From contig JBDGZZ010000010.1 in assembly GCA_039588335.1 (NCBI GenBank), forward strand, positions 1 through 39,686: a stretch of DNA of 39,686 bases, given 5' to 3'. Both the position numbers and the translations under genes were made by a program. The notes beneath the pieces are model-generated. The model was not told the origin of the DNA, ran no database searches, and saw only the letters and a list, made by a program, of their open reading frames with translations. Positions 15,468 through 23,794 of this stretch are shown here, piece after piece; positions within the stretch are counted from its first letter, which is position 1; the number at the start of each line of letters is the position of its first letter. This stretch comes from G020351775 sp039588335 (GTDB lineage: Bacteria > Gemmatimonadota > Gemmatimonadetes > Gemmatimonadales > GWC2-71-9).

Positions 15468-16508
15468 CTATTCACTACCGTGTGCTGTGACGAGTCCGAC
15501 TCCAGCCCCAATGAGTGCCCACTGTAGCTCCATTTGATCTCTAACAGGCATAGGCTTCAATCCTGCAGCCGTTGCTTCATGCCTGACGTCGTGGTCCGTT
15601 CCTTCATCCGTCAGCATCAAGCGCCACCGGTCGATCCGGGCTTTCCATGCCTCAGCAGCTGGATCGGGCGGGCCGAGTTGCTCACCGACTCCGGGTGTGA
15701 GAAACAACGGCATTTCTGAGACAAGCGTGAGCGGGTCACCGCCTAGGGATCGGATCACCTCCATGGAACTGGGCCGAAACCGAGCGGCCGTATCTGGATC
15801 ATTCCGGTCCATGAAGTATTCTCGCATGTATCTCGAGTCCGGTCTGGTGCAGAAACCTCTCTCTATGCGAGAGAATCCCTTCTCTCCATTGCGCTCGACG
15901 TCATGGAGCGAGTAACCGAGCTCCCTCGTGCGGTTACGGCAGAGTTCTTTCAGCGTGCCACAACGGTCTGCCCAGGCTGCCTCAATCAAGAACCAGGGAC
16001 CCGCCGCGAAGCCCATCCCGTGAAGCGACGCATGCAAGGAAAATGGCTTGCTTGAAGTCGTCCACCAGTCATAGACTGCTCGATTTTCGGGACGCGCATC
16101 GATGTCGTGTGCGTCGCGGGGGAAACCGAATTCGATATCCTCACCGGGTCGTTCGCGGACGACACGCGACAGATACTGTATTAGATCAAACGCATCGGTG
16201 CGATCACGGTACCATGTACGGTTCCGTTCCTCTCCGTCAGGGTTGATGTGAGGTACGATCCACCATTGGTGTTGCGACAGCAGAGGATCGTCCTGGGGCA
16301 GCCGCGAGAGGTAAGCAGCCACCTGGCGCAACAGCAGTGGGCCAACCGGCTCATCGGCATGGCAGCCGGCCAGTAGACTCATTCTGCGTGCGCCACTCCC
16401 GAAACGGAATGCCCGAACTGCACGGCCCTGGCGAGATCTCCCAACTGTGGTTCCCGCGCAGCGAGCGACCGGCTGGGTTGCTAGGATCTCGTGAATGCGC
16501 TCATGCAT
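15468..16508 (-). CDS. M14 family zinc carboxypeptidase-like protein
   Basis: The 346-residue protein shows the M14 peptidase zinc site: His and Glu in LLAGCHADEPVGP (about residues 45-57), a third histidine in SLHASLHGMGF (about 160-170), and VPHINPDGEERNR, the region that holds the substrate-binding Asn-Pro-Asp-Gly of carboxypeptidases. A probable catalytic glutamate lies in TLVSEMPLF. It has no signal peptide, so it seems cytoplasmic; it may trim peptides or a non-protein amide. It lies 24 bases downstream of the DinB-like gene on the same strand, so both are likely on one transcript. Substrate and physiological role are unknown. Confidence 0.85.
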   Translation of the reverse strand: MHERIHEILATQPVARCAGTTVGRSRQGRAVRAFRFGSGARRMSLLAGCHADEPVGPLLLRQVAAYLSRLPQDDPLLSQHQWWIVPHINPDGEERNRTWYRDRTDAFDLIQYLSRVVRERPGEDIEFGFPRDAHDIDARPENRAVYDWWTTSSKPFSLHASLHGMGFAAGPWFLIEAAWADRCGTLKELCRNRTRELGYSLHDVERNGEKGFSRIERGFCTRPDSRYMREYFMDRNDPDTAARFRPSSMEVIRSLGGDPLTLVSEMPLFLTPGVGEQLGPPDPAAEAWKARIDRWRLMLTDEGTDHDVRHEATAAGLKPMPVRDQMELQWALIGAGVGLVTAHGSE

Positions 16509-16531
16509 TCCTGTTGTGCTAAAGAGCGGCT

Positions 16532-17032
16532 TCAGAACCCTCCCGTTTCGTCCGCAGACGGCCCGTAAATCATGGGTAGGGGGACGTCGTTGAGGCGTAA
16601 GTAGACAGACAGCTGCCCGCGGTGGTGAACTAAATGGTTCATTACCAAGCTGCGTACGACGCTGAGTTTCGGTGCTGAGAAGACTTCCTGTCCACTATAT
16701 GTCATCGTCCAGATTGTTTCGAATTCCTCATCAGACGTGCTGTCCAGCAACTCTCGGAACGTGGACACGTTTTTGTCGAACAGGTCCAGCATTTCCGCAA
16801 CAGACCCGAGTATCGTCGGCTGGAAAGCCGAGTCGATTGCGAGAACGTCTTGCGAAATCGTGACTTTCCCCCAGCCCGGTAACTCGGCGACGTGAGTGGC
16901 GAGCCTTCCCAGCGGCATGGATTTGTCGTGGGGCTTCCAATCCAGCTTGTCCTCTGGAACCCGTTCGAGGGTTTTGCGCGTGACCTGCGCTTCTTGATCT
17001 AGCTCTGCGATGAGCGTTTTAGCGATGGACAC
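16532..17032 (-). CDS. DinB superfamily protein
   Basis: The 166-residue protein starts at GTG 17032, with AGGAGGT five bases upstream (17038-17044 on the plus strand), a very good site. It is a four-helix bundle of the DinB/YfiT type. Metal-ligand histidines are visible in LATHVAELPGWG (about residue 47) and in VMNHLVHHRGQLSVYL (about 133-137), the classic C-terminal HxxxHRGQ pattern. Family members include thiol-dependent S-transferases that use bacillithiol or mycothiol, which is notable because a bacilliredoxin is encoded at 815. Many others have no known activity. It diverges from the flavin-reductase-like gene and precedes the M14 gene. Confidence 0.88.
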   Translation of the reverse strand: MSIAKTLIAELDQEAQVTRKTLERVPEDKLDWKPHDKSMPLGRLATHVAELPGWGKVTISQDVLAIDSAFQPTILGSVAEMLDLFDKNVSTFRELLDSTSDEEFETIWTMTYSGQEVFSAPKLSVVRSLVMNHLVHHRGQLSVYLRLNDVPLPMIYGPSADETGGF

Positions 17033-17168
17033 CGTTGACCTCCTGGCTGGTGGTACTTGCGGCGGATGAGTAGCTTGGCACGTTTGTTAGAAGATCGCAA
17101 TGGGCTCGCATGGGTCGTACCATCGACGGCATTCACGTCAGTGTGAACCGTCATAGCGAGAAGAGGCA

Positions 17169-17879
17169 ATGTCACCCACAAATCTGACTATTCCCCGCCG
17201 GCTGTTTCTCAAGGAGGCGTCAACCGCCACACTCCTGGCCGGGTTAGGGACAACTAGTTGTTCGAATCTGCGCACTCCGGCAGCTACGAGCGGACCAAGA
17301 ACTGTGCTTGCGGATCCCGGTCCCATGTTGCCCCCGGTTCCGGCGATTCTGCTCACGGTGAACGGCAAACCCGGTGATCCAGACGAAGTGTCCGTTGTCT
17401 GGACCTTCGTAGTGAATGGAGATCCTCCCCAAATAGGGATTAGCGTAGCGCACGAACACATTGCCGGAGAGTTGATAGCTCTTCACGGTGACTTCGTCTT
17501 GAATGTTCCGACGGTACATATCGTAGACGCATTCGACACGGTCGACATGAATTCCAGCAGCGTTGCGGACAAGTTCGAGCTATCTGGGCTCACGAGTGTC
17601 AGCGCAGCCGCGGTGCGCGCACCGGCTGTGGAGGAGTCGCCGATCCACGTAGAGTGTCGAGTATTTGAAACGGTGGACGTACCACCAGTCCGAACAGTAT
17701 TCCTGGCAGATGTGGTCGCCACGACCGTGCACGAAGGAGTGTGTGACGACAACGGCCGGTTGATCGTTTCGGCGACACCGTTCTTCGGCATGACGGCTGG
17801 AAGCGGAGAGTTCTACGCCATGGGAGAGCGGGTGGGGAACATTGGAATGAGCGTCGGGAGGAATGACATCAAGTACTGA
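17169..17879 (+). CDS. Flavin-reductase-like (split-barrel FMN-binding) protein with Tat signal
   Basis: The 236-residue protein has a twin-arginine signal (IPRRLFLKEAS, then a hydrophobic run) that should send it folded across the inner membrane. The rest matches the flavoredoxin/flavin-reductase domain: PVPAILLTVNGK, VSVVWTFVVNGDPPQIGISV, ELIALHGDFVLNVPT, then DKFELSGLTSV and a terminal strand DNGRLIVSATPFFGM. Such split barrels bind FMN and pass electrons from NAD(P)H or another donor. An exported member is uncommon, and without NAD(P)H in the periplasm it may use a different partner or only bind flavin. An AGAGG precedes the ATG. It lies 74 bases upstream of a kinase gene on the same strand. 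Confidence 0.8.
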   Translation: MSPTNLTIPRRLFLKEASTATLLAGLGTTSCSNLRTPAATSGPRTVLADPGPMLPPVPAILLTVNGKPGDPDEVSVVWTFVVNGDPPQIGISVAHEHIAGELIALHGDFVLNVPTVHIVDAFDTVDMNSSSVADKFELSGLTSVSAAAVRAPAVEESPIHVECRVFETVDVPPVRTVFLADVVATTVHEGVCDDNGRLIVSATPFFGMTAGSGEFYAMGERVGNIGMSVGRNDIKY

Positions 17880-17941
17880 GAGAGGATCACCAGTCCCCCG
17901 GCCATAAACGAGTACAACTGGTTTCCCGCTCCGGCCACCAG

Positions 17942-17947
17942 TACTTT
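17942..17947 (+). promoter_or_regulatory. Possible -10 element of a leaderless kinase mRNA
   Basis: TACTTT lies exactly six bases before ATG 17954, and no Shine-Dalgarno sequence is present. If this is the -10 element, transcription would begin at the ATG itself, giving a leaderless mRNA. A weak -35 (TGGTTT) lies at 17919-17924, with 17 bases between. Confidence 0.35.
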
Positions 17948-17953
17948 ACGTCC

Positions 17954-19519
17954 ATGCCGAATGTCTCGGACGCATTGAAGTCGGCACTGGCCGACCGGTA
18001 CGCAATCGAGCGCGTTATTGGACGCGGGGGCATGGCCACGGTGTATCTGGCAAGAGATATGCGGCACGGACGCGATGTGGCGGTGAAGGTGATGCAGCCG
18101 GAACTGGCAGCATCCATCGGAACCGAGCGTTTTCTCAGGGAAATCGAGATATCCGCGCAGCTCAATCATCCACACGTACTGACGCTCATTGACTCAGGTG
18201 AGGCCGATGACTTCATCTACTTCGTGATGCCGTACGTCAGTGGGCAATCTCTCAGGGGTTTGTTGAACCGTGAGGGTTGCCTTGAGCCTCGACGGGCCAT
18301 TGCGATTATGAGAGAGGTGGCTGATGCCTTGAGCTACGCACACCGCCAGGGCGTAGTACATCGCGACATGAAGCCGGAAAACATTCTGCTGTCCGAGGGG
18401 CACGCTGTGGTCACTGACTTCGGCATTGCCAAAGCTGTGATAACCGCTGGCATGGAGAACCTGACGCGATCGGGTTTTCCATTGGGTACTCTGGGATACA
18501 TGAGCCCCGAGCAGGCCGTCGGGCGGACCGACCTAGGACCCGCCACCGATGTGTACAGTCTCGCCAGTGTCGTTTATGAAATGCTGATCGGTGAAACGCC
18601 TGGAATGTGGCCGTCCGACGAGGCAGTGCGGATGCGCTACTTCCTGGAGGCCGCACCCGAGCATCGTGAGAGGCTGGACCGCCTACCCGGTGCTGTCGAA
18701 CAAGCGTTGGTGCAGGCCATGTCGATGCGGCCGGAGCAGCGTTACACGACACCGAACGAGTTCGCCCAGGCGCTTCAACGAGGCATCGATACTCCCCCAC
18801 AATACGACCGCAAAGAGGTGGGAAAGATTGTGAAGCGGGCAGCAGATATACAAGCGAGCCATCCGACTGAAGGCGAAGCTCTTTCACTCGCTGGAGTTCA
18901 GAGAATCGCGGCTGAAGTCGGCATACCGCCCGAGCAGGTGAGTGAGGCCGCAGATGTGTTGGTTGAGGGCGCCCAAGGTGTGATTCCCGGGGGAGTCTTC
19001 GGCCTGCGTCCGGAACTCGAGTTTGAGCGGTTCGTAGATGTGGAATCCCCGCAGGTCAGATACCCTGATCTGCTCGAAGAGATAAGGGTGACGCTCGGAG
19101 AAGTCGGAGAGATCAACGAAACACTTGGCAACGCACTTTCCTGGAGTTCTTCTCCCAAAGGTGGTGGGCGCAAGGCGCAGGTCCTGGTGAGTCCCCGGGG
19201 GGGAAAGACGCGCGTTCGTATCACTGACAAAGAAGGGGCCCCAACCGCAGGGGTACTGGCCGCCATCGGTTTGGTCAGTCTGCCGATCCTTGGCATTACC
19301 GGAGCGATCTTCGACAGTCTGGGAGTGTCGACTCTCGGTACGATAGCCGCGGCGGTGACCGCAGCGAGCACCGTTGCTGGTGGTTCATATTGGGCTGTCC
19401 GGAACTCGTTCAAGCGAGCGCTCAAGCGGCGTTCGGAACAGCTCTCGAGCCTGATGGGCAGATTGGCAGTAATGGTGAGCAGTCAACAGAAAGTGGGTAG
19501 CGGACCTGAGAACCGGTAG
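17954..19519 (+). CDS. Serine/threonine protein kinase with C-terminal membrane segment
   Basis: The 521-residue protein has a Hanks-type kinase domain at about residues 15-275: IGRGGMATVYLARD, Lys45 in VAVKV, HRDMKPEN (Asp138), DFGIAKAV, GTLGYMSPEQ. A helical segment follows (IQRIAAEVGIPPEQVSEAADVL type), then a region of unknown fold (about 340-420). Two hydrophobic stretches near residues 430-475 (AAIGLVSLPILGITGAIFDS, then TIAAAVTAASTVAGGSYWAV) may form a membrane hairpin. The C-terminus is basic (FKRALKRRSEQL). It lacks the TolB/TPR part of the other two kinases, so it is a different branch. The GVQRIAAEVGIP-type element occurs widely in this phylum's kinases, from my memory of such proteins. 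No SD is seen; the gene may be leaderless. An NTF2-like lipoprotein gene follows. Confidence 0.9.
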   Translation: MPNVSDALKSALADRYAIERVIGRGGMATVYLARDMRHGRDVAVKVMQPELAASIGTERFLREIEISAQLNHPHVLTLIDSGEADDFIYFVMPYVSGQSLRGLLNREGCLEPRRAIAIMREVADALSYAHRQGVVHRDMKPENILLSEGHAVVTDFGIAKAVITAGMENLTRSGFPLGTLGYMSPEQAVGRTDLGPATDVYSLASVVYEMLIGETPGMWPSDEAVRMRYFLEAAPEHRERLDRLPGAVEQALVQAMSMRPEQRYTTPNEFAQALQRGIDTPPQYDRKEVGKIVKRAADIQASHPTEGEALSLAGVQRIAAEVGIPPEQVSEAADVLVEGAQGVIPGGVFGLRPELEFERFVDVESPQVRYPDLLEEIRVTLGEVGEINETLGNALSWSSSPKGGGRKAQVLVSPRGGKTRVRITDKEGAPTAGVLAAIGLVSLPILGITGAIFDSLGVSTLGTIAAAVTAASTVAGGSYWAVRNSFKRALKRRSEQLSSLMGRLAVMVSSQQKVGSGPENR

Positions 19520-19553
19520 CCGTTAGACCGGCTAGATAAGCAACGGGGAAGAC

Positions 19554-20048
19554 GTGACGATACGACGGTTGGTGTTATTGCTGGCGGGAGCGGCTGTTGT
19601 TGGCTGTACACCAGGCAGCGAAATCGAGCAGGACACAACTGCTTCTGGTCTGGAAGATGAGATCATCGAGGTTGTGCAGCAGCTGTTCACGGGTATGCAA
19701 TCGCGTGATACGGGACTGCTCGCCGGGATCCTCGACTCTACAGCGCAGTTCTTGTCGGTGAGGGATGTGGGCGGGGCACATCAAGTGCGCCGAAGGTCAG
19801 CAACCGACTTCCTGATCTCCATCGCGGCGGGTGGGGACACTCTCATCGAGCGAATGTGGAATCCTGAAGTCAGAACAGACGGTGACGTGGCGACCTTGTG
19901 GGCACCGTACGACTTTCACCTCGGCGATCGGTTCAGCCACTGTGGGTACGATGCATTCCACCTAGTGCGCGTAAACGGAAGGTGGAGGATCACGGCGATT
20001 ACATATACAGTCAGGGATTCGGCCTGCGAGGTACCGCCATCCGGTTGA
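19554..20048 (+). CDS. NTF2-like (SnoaL/DUF4440-type) lipoprotein
   Basis: The 164-residue protein starts at GTG 19554, 35 bases after the kinase stop, with a GGGGAAG before it. A lipoprotein signal (lipobox VVGC, Cys18) is followed by an NTF2-like fold: IIEVVQQLFTGMQSRDTGLL, LIERMWNPEVRTDGDVATLW, FSHCGYDAFHLVRVNGRWRI. Small proteins of this fold bind a ligand or act as simple enzymes in an open cone, and the DUF4440 branch is often secreted in this phylum. No catalytic residues can be assigned. It may be cotranscribed with the kinase, as the spacing suggests, but no functional link is known. Confidence 0.78.
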   Translation: MTIRRLVLLLAGAAVVGCTPGSEIEQDTTASGLEDEIIEVVQQLFTGMQSRDTGLLAGILDSTAQFLSVRDVGGAHQVRRRSATDFLISIAAGGDTLIERMWNPEVRTDGDVATLWAPYDFHLGDRFSHCGYDAFHLVRVNGRWRITAITYTVRDSACEVPPSG

Positions 20049-20076
20049 CCCGGGGTTGTCCTGGTCCACTCCTCCC

Positions 20077-20757
20077 CTAACCGTTGGCCGTGTCGGCCTC
20101 CACCTGGTGCTCCATCTGTGAATCCCCTGCACCATGCGTGTCGTGCGAGCCTAGGAGCCCCTGCCTGAGGCCGATCGACCAGAGTCCTGCGATCAACACT
20201 CCGGCTGCCACCGCCCGACGAATCCGGATATCACGCGCCACAATTCGGCGGACCCCCAATGCGATGACCGAAAGGGTCGGAACCGTCCCAAAGCCGAATG
20301 CAACCATTGTCAGGGCACCCCACCTCGTGTTGGCTGTTGCGACCGGTACTGCGAGAGCTGCGTACACCAGACCGCAAGGCAGAAGCCCGTTCACTATGCC
20401 GAAGGAATAGCGAGCCAAAAGACCGGGATTCCCGGCCATGGCGGTGCCGAGTTTCTTGAGGCCGGGAATAACAACCCTCGGTTCGGCTACGAGTCCGGCC
20501 AATGCAGCGCAGAACCAGACCATCAGAGATAGCGAAATCGCGGCTGCAACCCAGGAAGGACCGGGTACCAGTGACCCGAATGCCCCAGCGAGTGTGCCCA
20601 AGACGGCGTAGCTGGTGACACGGCCGGCGTGCCATATGGCTGTGTCGGCGACCCGCTGGCCGCAGAGTATGGCAAAGCCTCCGCACATGCCTATACAGTG
20701 CGGGCTCCCAACCAGTCCGGCCATGGCTGCTGCAGCCAGCAGGCCCGTCATTTCCAT
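20077..20757 (-). CDS. SafE/UreH-like membrane protein beside the cbb3 oxidase locus
   Basis: The 226-residue protein has about six membrane helices and begins with GSPHCIGMCGGFAILCGQ (about residues 16-34). This His-Cys-x3-Cys motif marks the sulfite-exporter TauE/SafE-like, or UreH-like, group that accompanies cbb3 oxidase genes in many bacteria. LLPCGLVYAALAVPVA in the middle is the second copy of the motif. A role in copper handling for oxidase assembly has been proposed for this group, and the paired cysteines suit copper binding; this is inference. The C-terminus is histidine-containing (SHDTHGAGDSQMEHQ). It diverges from ccoN with 117 bases between, so both may share regulation. Confidence 0.82.
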   Translation of the reverse strand: MEMTGLLAAAAMAGLVGSPHCIGMCGGFAILCGQRVADTAIWHAGRVTSYAVLGTLAGAFGSLVPGPSWVAAAISLSLMVWFCAALAGLVAEPRVVIPGLKKLGTAMAGNPGLLARYSFGIVNGLLPCGLVYAALAVPVATANTRWGALTMVAFGFGTVPTLSVIALGVRRIVARDIRIRRAVAAGVLIAGLWSIGLRQGLLGSHDTHGAGDSQMEHQVEADTANG

Positions 20758-20793
20758 AAAGGGGCCTTCATGTTTGCTCGGATATCTTCGGCC

Positions 20794-20821
20794 TTGACCA
20801 CGGCCCGTCGCCGGGTAAGAT
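20794..20821 (+). promoter_or_regulatory. Putative sigma-70-type promoter of the cco operon
   Basis: TTGACC (20794-20799) and TAAGAT (20816-20821) are separated by 16 bases, close to the consensus. Transcription would start near 20828, leaving a leader of about 47 bases before the ccoN ATG. No clear FNR box was found in the gap. Confidence 0.55.
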
Positions 20822-20874
20822 GTGAACGCATCGAGTGAGTTTCCCTAGTCACAACGGCCGGAATAATCGACCAC

Positions 20875-22317
20875 ATGAATTATACCAATCCGACTACTGC
20901 GAGCGAGTCGGCATACGACGACGATGTCGTCCGCATGTTTTTCGGGGCGACGGTGTTGTGGGGAGTAGTAGGCATGTTGGTCGGGGTCATAATCGCCCTG
21001 CAACTTGCCTGGTGGCCGGCAAACCTCGGGCTGCCATGGACGACCTTTGGACGTTTGCGCCCACTCCACACCAACGCCGTGATCTTTGCGTTTGCAGGCA
21101 ACATCTGCTTCGCGGGGATCTACTATTCGATGCAGCGCCTGCTGAAGACCCGGATGTGGAATGACGCCCTGTCACGTCTCCACTTTTGGGGCTGGCAGCT
21201 CATCATCGTTGCCGCTGCCGTCACGCTCCCGCTGGGCATGACGCAGTCAAAAGAATACGCCGAGTTGATATGGCCGATCGACATCATGATCGCTGTAGTC
21301 TGGGTGATCTTCGCGGTCAATTTCTTTGGCACACTATCCGTTCGCAAAGTGAAGCACATGTACGTGGCGATCTGGTTCTACATGTCGTTTGTGATCACCA
21401 TAGCAGTTCTTCACATTGTAAACAGCTTAGCGATACCCGCAACTCTGTTTCGCTCGTATCCAGTCTTTTCAGGACTGACAGACGCCTTGGTGCAATGGTG
21501 GTACGGTCACAATGCGGTCGGATTCTTTCTCACGACACCGTTTCTCGGCCTAATGTACTACTTCCTGCCACGTGCCGCTGAGCGCCCCGTGTACAGCTAC
21601 AGGTTGTCGATCGTCCACTTCTGGGCGCTGGTGTTCCTTTACATATGGACGGGTCCACACCACCTGCTTTACTCGGCGTTACCTGATTGGGCGCAAACGC
21701 TCGGTGTGGTGTTCAGCATCATGCTGCTGGCTCCGTCGTGGGGTGGCATGCTGAATGGACTACTCACACTACGTGGTGCGTGGCACAAACTGAGAACGGA
21801 TCCGGTCCTCAAATTCTATGTAGTGGCCGTGAGCTTTTACGGAATGAGCACCTTTGAAGGTCCGATGATGGCGATTCGCTCCGTCAACGGCCTGGCGCAT
21901 TATACCAACTGGGTTATCGGCCACGTGCACAGCGGTGCACTGGGCTGGGTGGGCATGCTCACTTTTGGAACGCTGTACTGGTTGGTGCCCAAACTCTGGA
22001 AGCGAGAGTTAGTGTATCCCAACATGGCCACTTCGCACTTCTGGCTCGCTACCATCGGCATCGTACTCTACACGGTGTCCATGTGGGCTGCAGGTCTGAT
22101 GGAAGGCCTGATGTGGAGAGCGGTGAACGACCAAGGACTCCTGGCGAATCCTGCCTTCATGGACATTGTCAATCGGCTTGATCCCTTCTACTGGATGCGA
22201 CTCCTGGGTGGAGTCCTGTATCTGGTCGGAGCCCTGATGATGACTTGGAACATCATGCGCACGATCTCTGGCAGTCGAGAAACCCGAACTGCGGCTCCTG
22301 AGCCGGCAGTTATTTGA
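20875..22317 (+). CDS. ccoN: Cytochrome c oxidase cbb3-type subunit I
   Basis: The 480-residue catalytic subunit reduces oxygen to water and pumps protons at the inner membrane. It shows about 12 membrane helices and the histidine ligands in order: HTNAVIFAFAGN (low-spin heme b), WWYGHNAVGFFLTTPF (copper B), WTGPHHLLYSALPDW (two adjacent copper B histidines), then AHYTNWVIGHVHSGALGW (both hemes). The length and the GHNAV and PHHLLY motifs place it in the cbb3 (C) family, not the aa3 family. ATG 20875 heads the operon. CcoN runs directly into ccoO (11-base gap), fitting a tightly coupled complex. Confidence 0.97.
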   Translation: MNYTNPTTASESAYDDDVVRMFFGATVLWGVVGMLVGVIIALQLAWWPANLGLPWTTFGRLRPLHTNAVIFAFAGNICFAGIYYSMQRLLKTRMWNDALSRLHFWGWQLIIVAAAVTLPLGMTQSKEYAELIWPIDIMIAVVWVIFAVNFFGTLSVRKVKHMYVAIWFYMSFVITIAVLHIVNSLAIPATLFRSYPVFSGLTDALVQWWYGHNAVGFFLTTPFLGLMYYFLPRAAERPVYSYRLSIVHFWALVFLYIWTGPHHLLYSALPDWAQTLGVVFSIMLLAPSWGGMLNGLLTLRGAWHKLRTDPVLKFYVVAVSFYGMSTFEGPMMAIRSVNGLAHYTNWVIGHVHSGALGWVGMLTFGTLYWLVPKLWKRELVYPNMATSHFWLATIGIVLYTVSMWAAGLMEGLMWRAVNDQGLLANPAFMDIVNRLDPFYWMRLLGGVLYLVGALMMTWNIMRTISGSRETRTAAPEPAVI

Positions 22318-22328
22318 GCGAGGAAGAG

Positions 22329-23054
22329 ATGTCAAACACGCAAGGAAGCAACGACAAGTTCCATCGCCGGGTCCTCGAAAGCAAAGCCGGGATACTCGCC
22401 ATCGCCACTACCGTAGTGATTTCGGTGGGCGGCATCGCTGAGATTCTTCCCATGTTTACCGCAACGGCAGGTCCTGAACGGCCTGACTGGGCGCAACCAT
22501 ATACTCCACTCGAAGTGGCCGGTCGGGACATCTACGTCAGGGAAGGATGTTATGTGTGTCATTCCCAGATGGTTCGACCGATGCGGGCCGAGATTCTCCG
22601 TTATGGAGAATGGTCGCGGGCGGGCGAGTATCGTTACGATCACCCGTTCTTGCTGGGATCGCGGCGCATCGGGCCGGACCTGCACCGAGTAGGTGGCAAG
22701 TATCCCGATGCGTGGCATTACGAGCACATGCGTGATCCTCGTAGTGTGTCACCGGGCAGTGTGATGCCGTCGTATCCCTGGCTTCTCGAACGCAGAATCG
22801 ATCCTGATGATGTACAGGCGTCGGTTCGCGCCCTGAAGCGGGTTGGCACACCCTACACCGACGGAGACGTTGAATCCGTGCCGGCGAGCGTACAGGCTCA
22901 GGGACAGGAGATAATCCAGCGACTCATCGGTGCGGGCATCGTAGCGGAGCCCGACCGTGAAATCATCGCGTTGATAGCGTACTTGCAACGGCTCGGCCGC
23001 GATGGAACACGGGCCGTTGAAGCCGGGCTCACCGCGCGCGTGGAGCCGCGATGA
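22329..23054 (+). CDS. ccoO: Cytochrome c oxidase cbb3-type subunit II, monoheme
   Basis: From ATG 22329 (GAGGAAG just upstream) the protein is 241 residues. A single N-terminal membrane helix (about residues 17-39) anchors a periplasmic cytochrome c domain with one heme site, CYVCH (Cys74, Cys77, His78). SQMVRPMRAE follows, the CcoO hallmark, and MPSYPWL supplies the likely methionine ligand. It carries electrons from CcoP to the heme b of CcoN. The frame could be extended to TTG 22314, but the SD favours 22329. Its stop overlaps the ccoQ start in ATGA. Confidence 0.96.
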   Translation: MSNTQGSNDKFHRRVLESKAGILAIATTVVISVGGIAEILPMFTATAGPERPDWAQPYTPLEVAGRDIYVREGCYVCHSQMVRPMRAEILRYGEWSRAGEYRYDHPFLLGSRRIGPDLHRVGGKYPDAWHYEHMRDPRSVSPGSVMPSYPWLLERRIDPDDVQASVRALKRVGTPYTDGDVESVPASVQAQGQEIIQRLIGAGIVAEPDREIIALIAYLQRLGRDGTRAVEAGLTARVEPR

Positions 23055-23227
23055 ACCAAGTCATTCAGGCTGCTGCAGAGTCCGTTCAACTCGGTTGGCT
23101 CATGGGGATCATGACCATTTTTTTCATTTTATGGTTCGTGGGTTGGACCTGGTGGGCGTTCTCGCCCCGCAACAAGGAGAAGATGGAAGAAGCGGCTAGG
23201 ATGCCGCTATCGGACGGAGGCGATTGA
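23051..23227 (+). CDS. ccoQ: cbb3 oxidase subunit CcoQ-like small membrane protein
   Basis: This 58-residue gene overlaps the ccoO stop (ATGA) and ends one base before ccoP. It has one membrane helix (about residues 16-36: GWLMGIMTIFFILWFVGWTW), a WAFSPRNKEKMEEA cytoplasmic tail and a charged C-terminus. The position between ccoO and ccoP, the length and the single helix match CcoQ, which stabilises the cbb3 complex. Sequence alone would not identify it. Confidence 0.9.
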   Translation: MNQVIQAAAESVQLGWLMGIMTIFFILWFVGWTWWAFSPRNKEKMEEAARMPLSDGGD

Positions 23228-23228
23228 A

Positions 23229-23783
23229 GTGAACAAGAATGTCGAGCGGGACCGAATACTCGGCCACGAGAATGAAGCGGATGGCATTCAGGAATATGAC
23301 AACCCGCTCCCTGACTGGTGGGTGGGTCTGTTTTGGATAACGATCATCTGGGGAATAGGGTACTTCGTACACTACCACTTCATAGCGGACAAATCTCCCC
23401 AGGTTGCTCTGGCACAGGAATTGGCGGAGGCCGAACAGCGGTGGCCCCAACAGACCGAAGGAGAAGCAGAGCTAACGGTGACTCTCACACCTGAGGCGGT
23501 GGCCGCCGGTGAGCAGATCTTCCAATCCAACTGCGTCGTCTGTCACGGAGCTAACATGGAGGGTGGTATCGGTCCTAGCCTGGTGGACGATGAGTGGATC
23601 CACGGCGGCACCGTGGAAGACATACTGAAGACAATCAACGATGGGGTGATAACCAAGGGCATGATATCATGGGGACCGCTGCTTGGGTCGGACGGTGTGA
23701 GACATGTCACTGCATACGTCATTACGAAGAATGCCGAAGCGTTGGGGCGTGAGCCGGACGCGGAGTCGCCGGAGGGGCCCTAG
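23229..23783 (+). CDS. ccoP: cbb3 oxidase subunit III with a single heme domain
   Basis: GTG 23229 gives 184 residues. The N-terminal part (EYDNPLPDWWVGLFWITIIW) is the CcoP hallmark around one membrane helix (residues about 30-52). Only one cytochrome c domain follows, with heme motif CVVCH (Cys102, Cys105, His106) and GMISWGPLLG, which contains a likely methionine ligand. Proteobacterial CcoP is near 300 residues and has two heme c domains, so this is a short, one-heme version. It accepts electrons from a soluble or membrane cytochrome c. The gene is followed after 11 bases by ccoG. Confidence 0.93.
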   Translation: MNKNVERDRILGHENEADGIQEYDNPLPDWWVGLFWITIIWGIGYFVHYHFIADKSPQVALAQELAEAEQRWPQQTEGEAELTVTLTPEAVAAGEQIFQSNCVVCHGANMEGGIGPSLVDDEWIHGGTVEDILKTINDGVITKGMISWGPLLGSDGVRHVTAYVITKNAEALGREPDAESPEGP

Positions 23784-23794
23784 GAAACCCAGGC

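Noticed and set aside
20822..20874. FNR or cold-type control box before ccoN
   Set aside because: GTGAGTTTCCCTAGTCACAA has a loose symmetry but the spacing of the arms is wrong for CRP/FNR sites.
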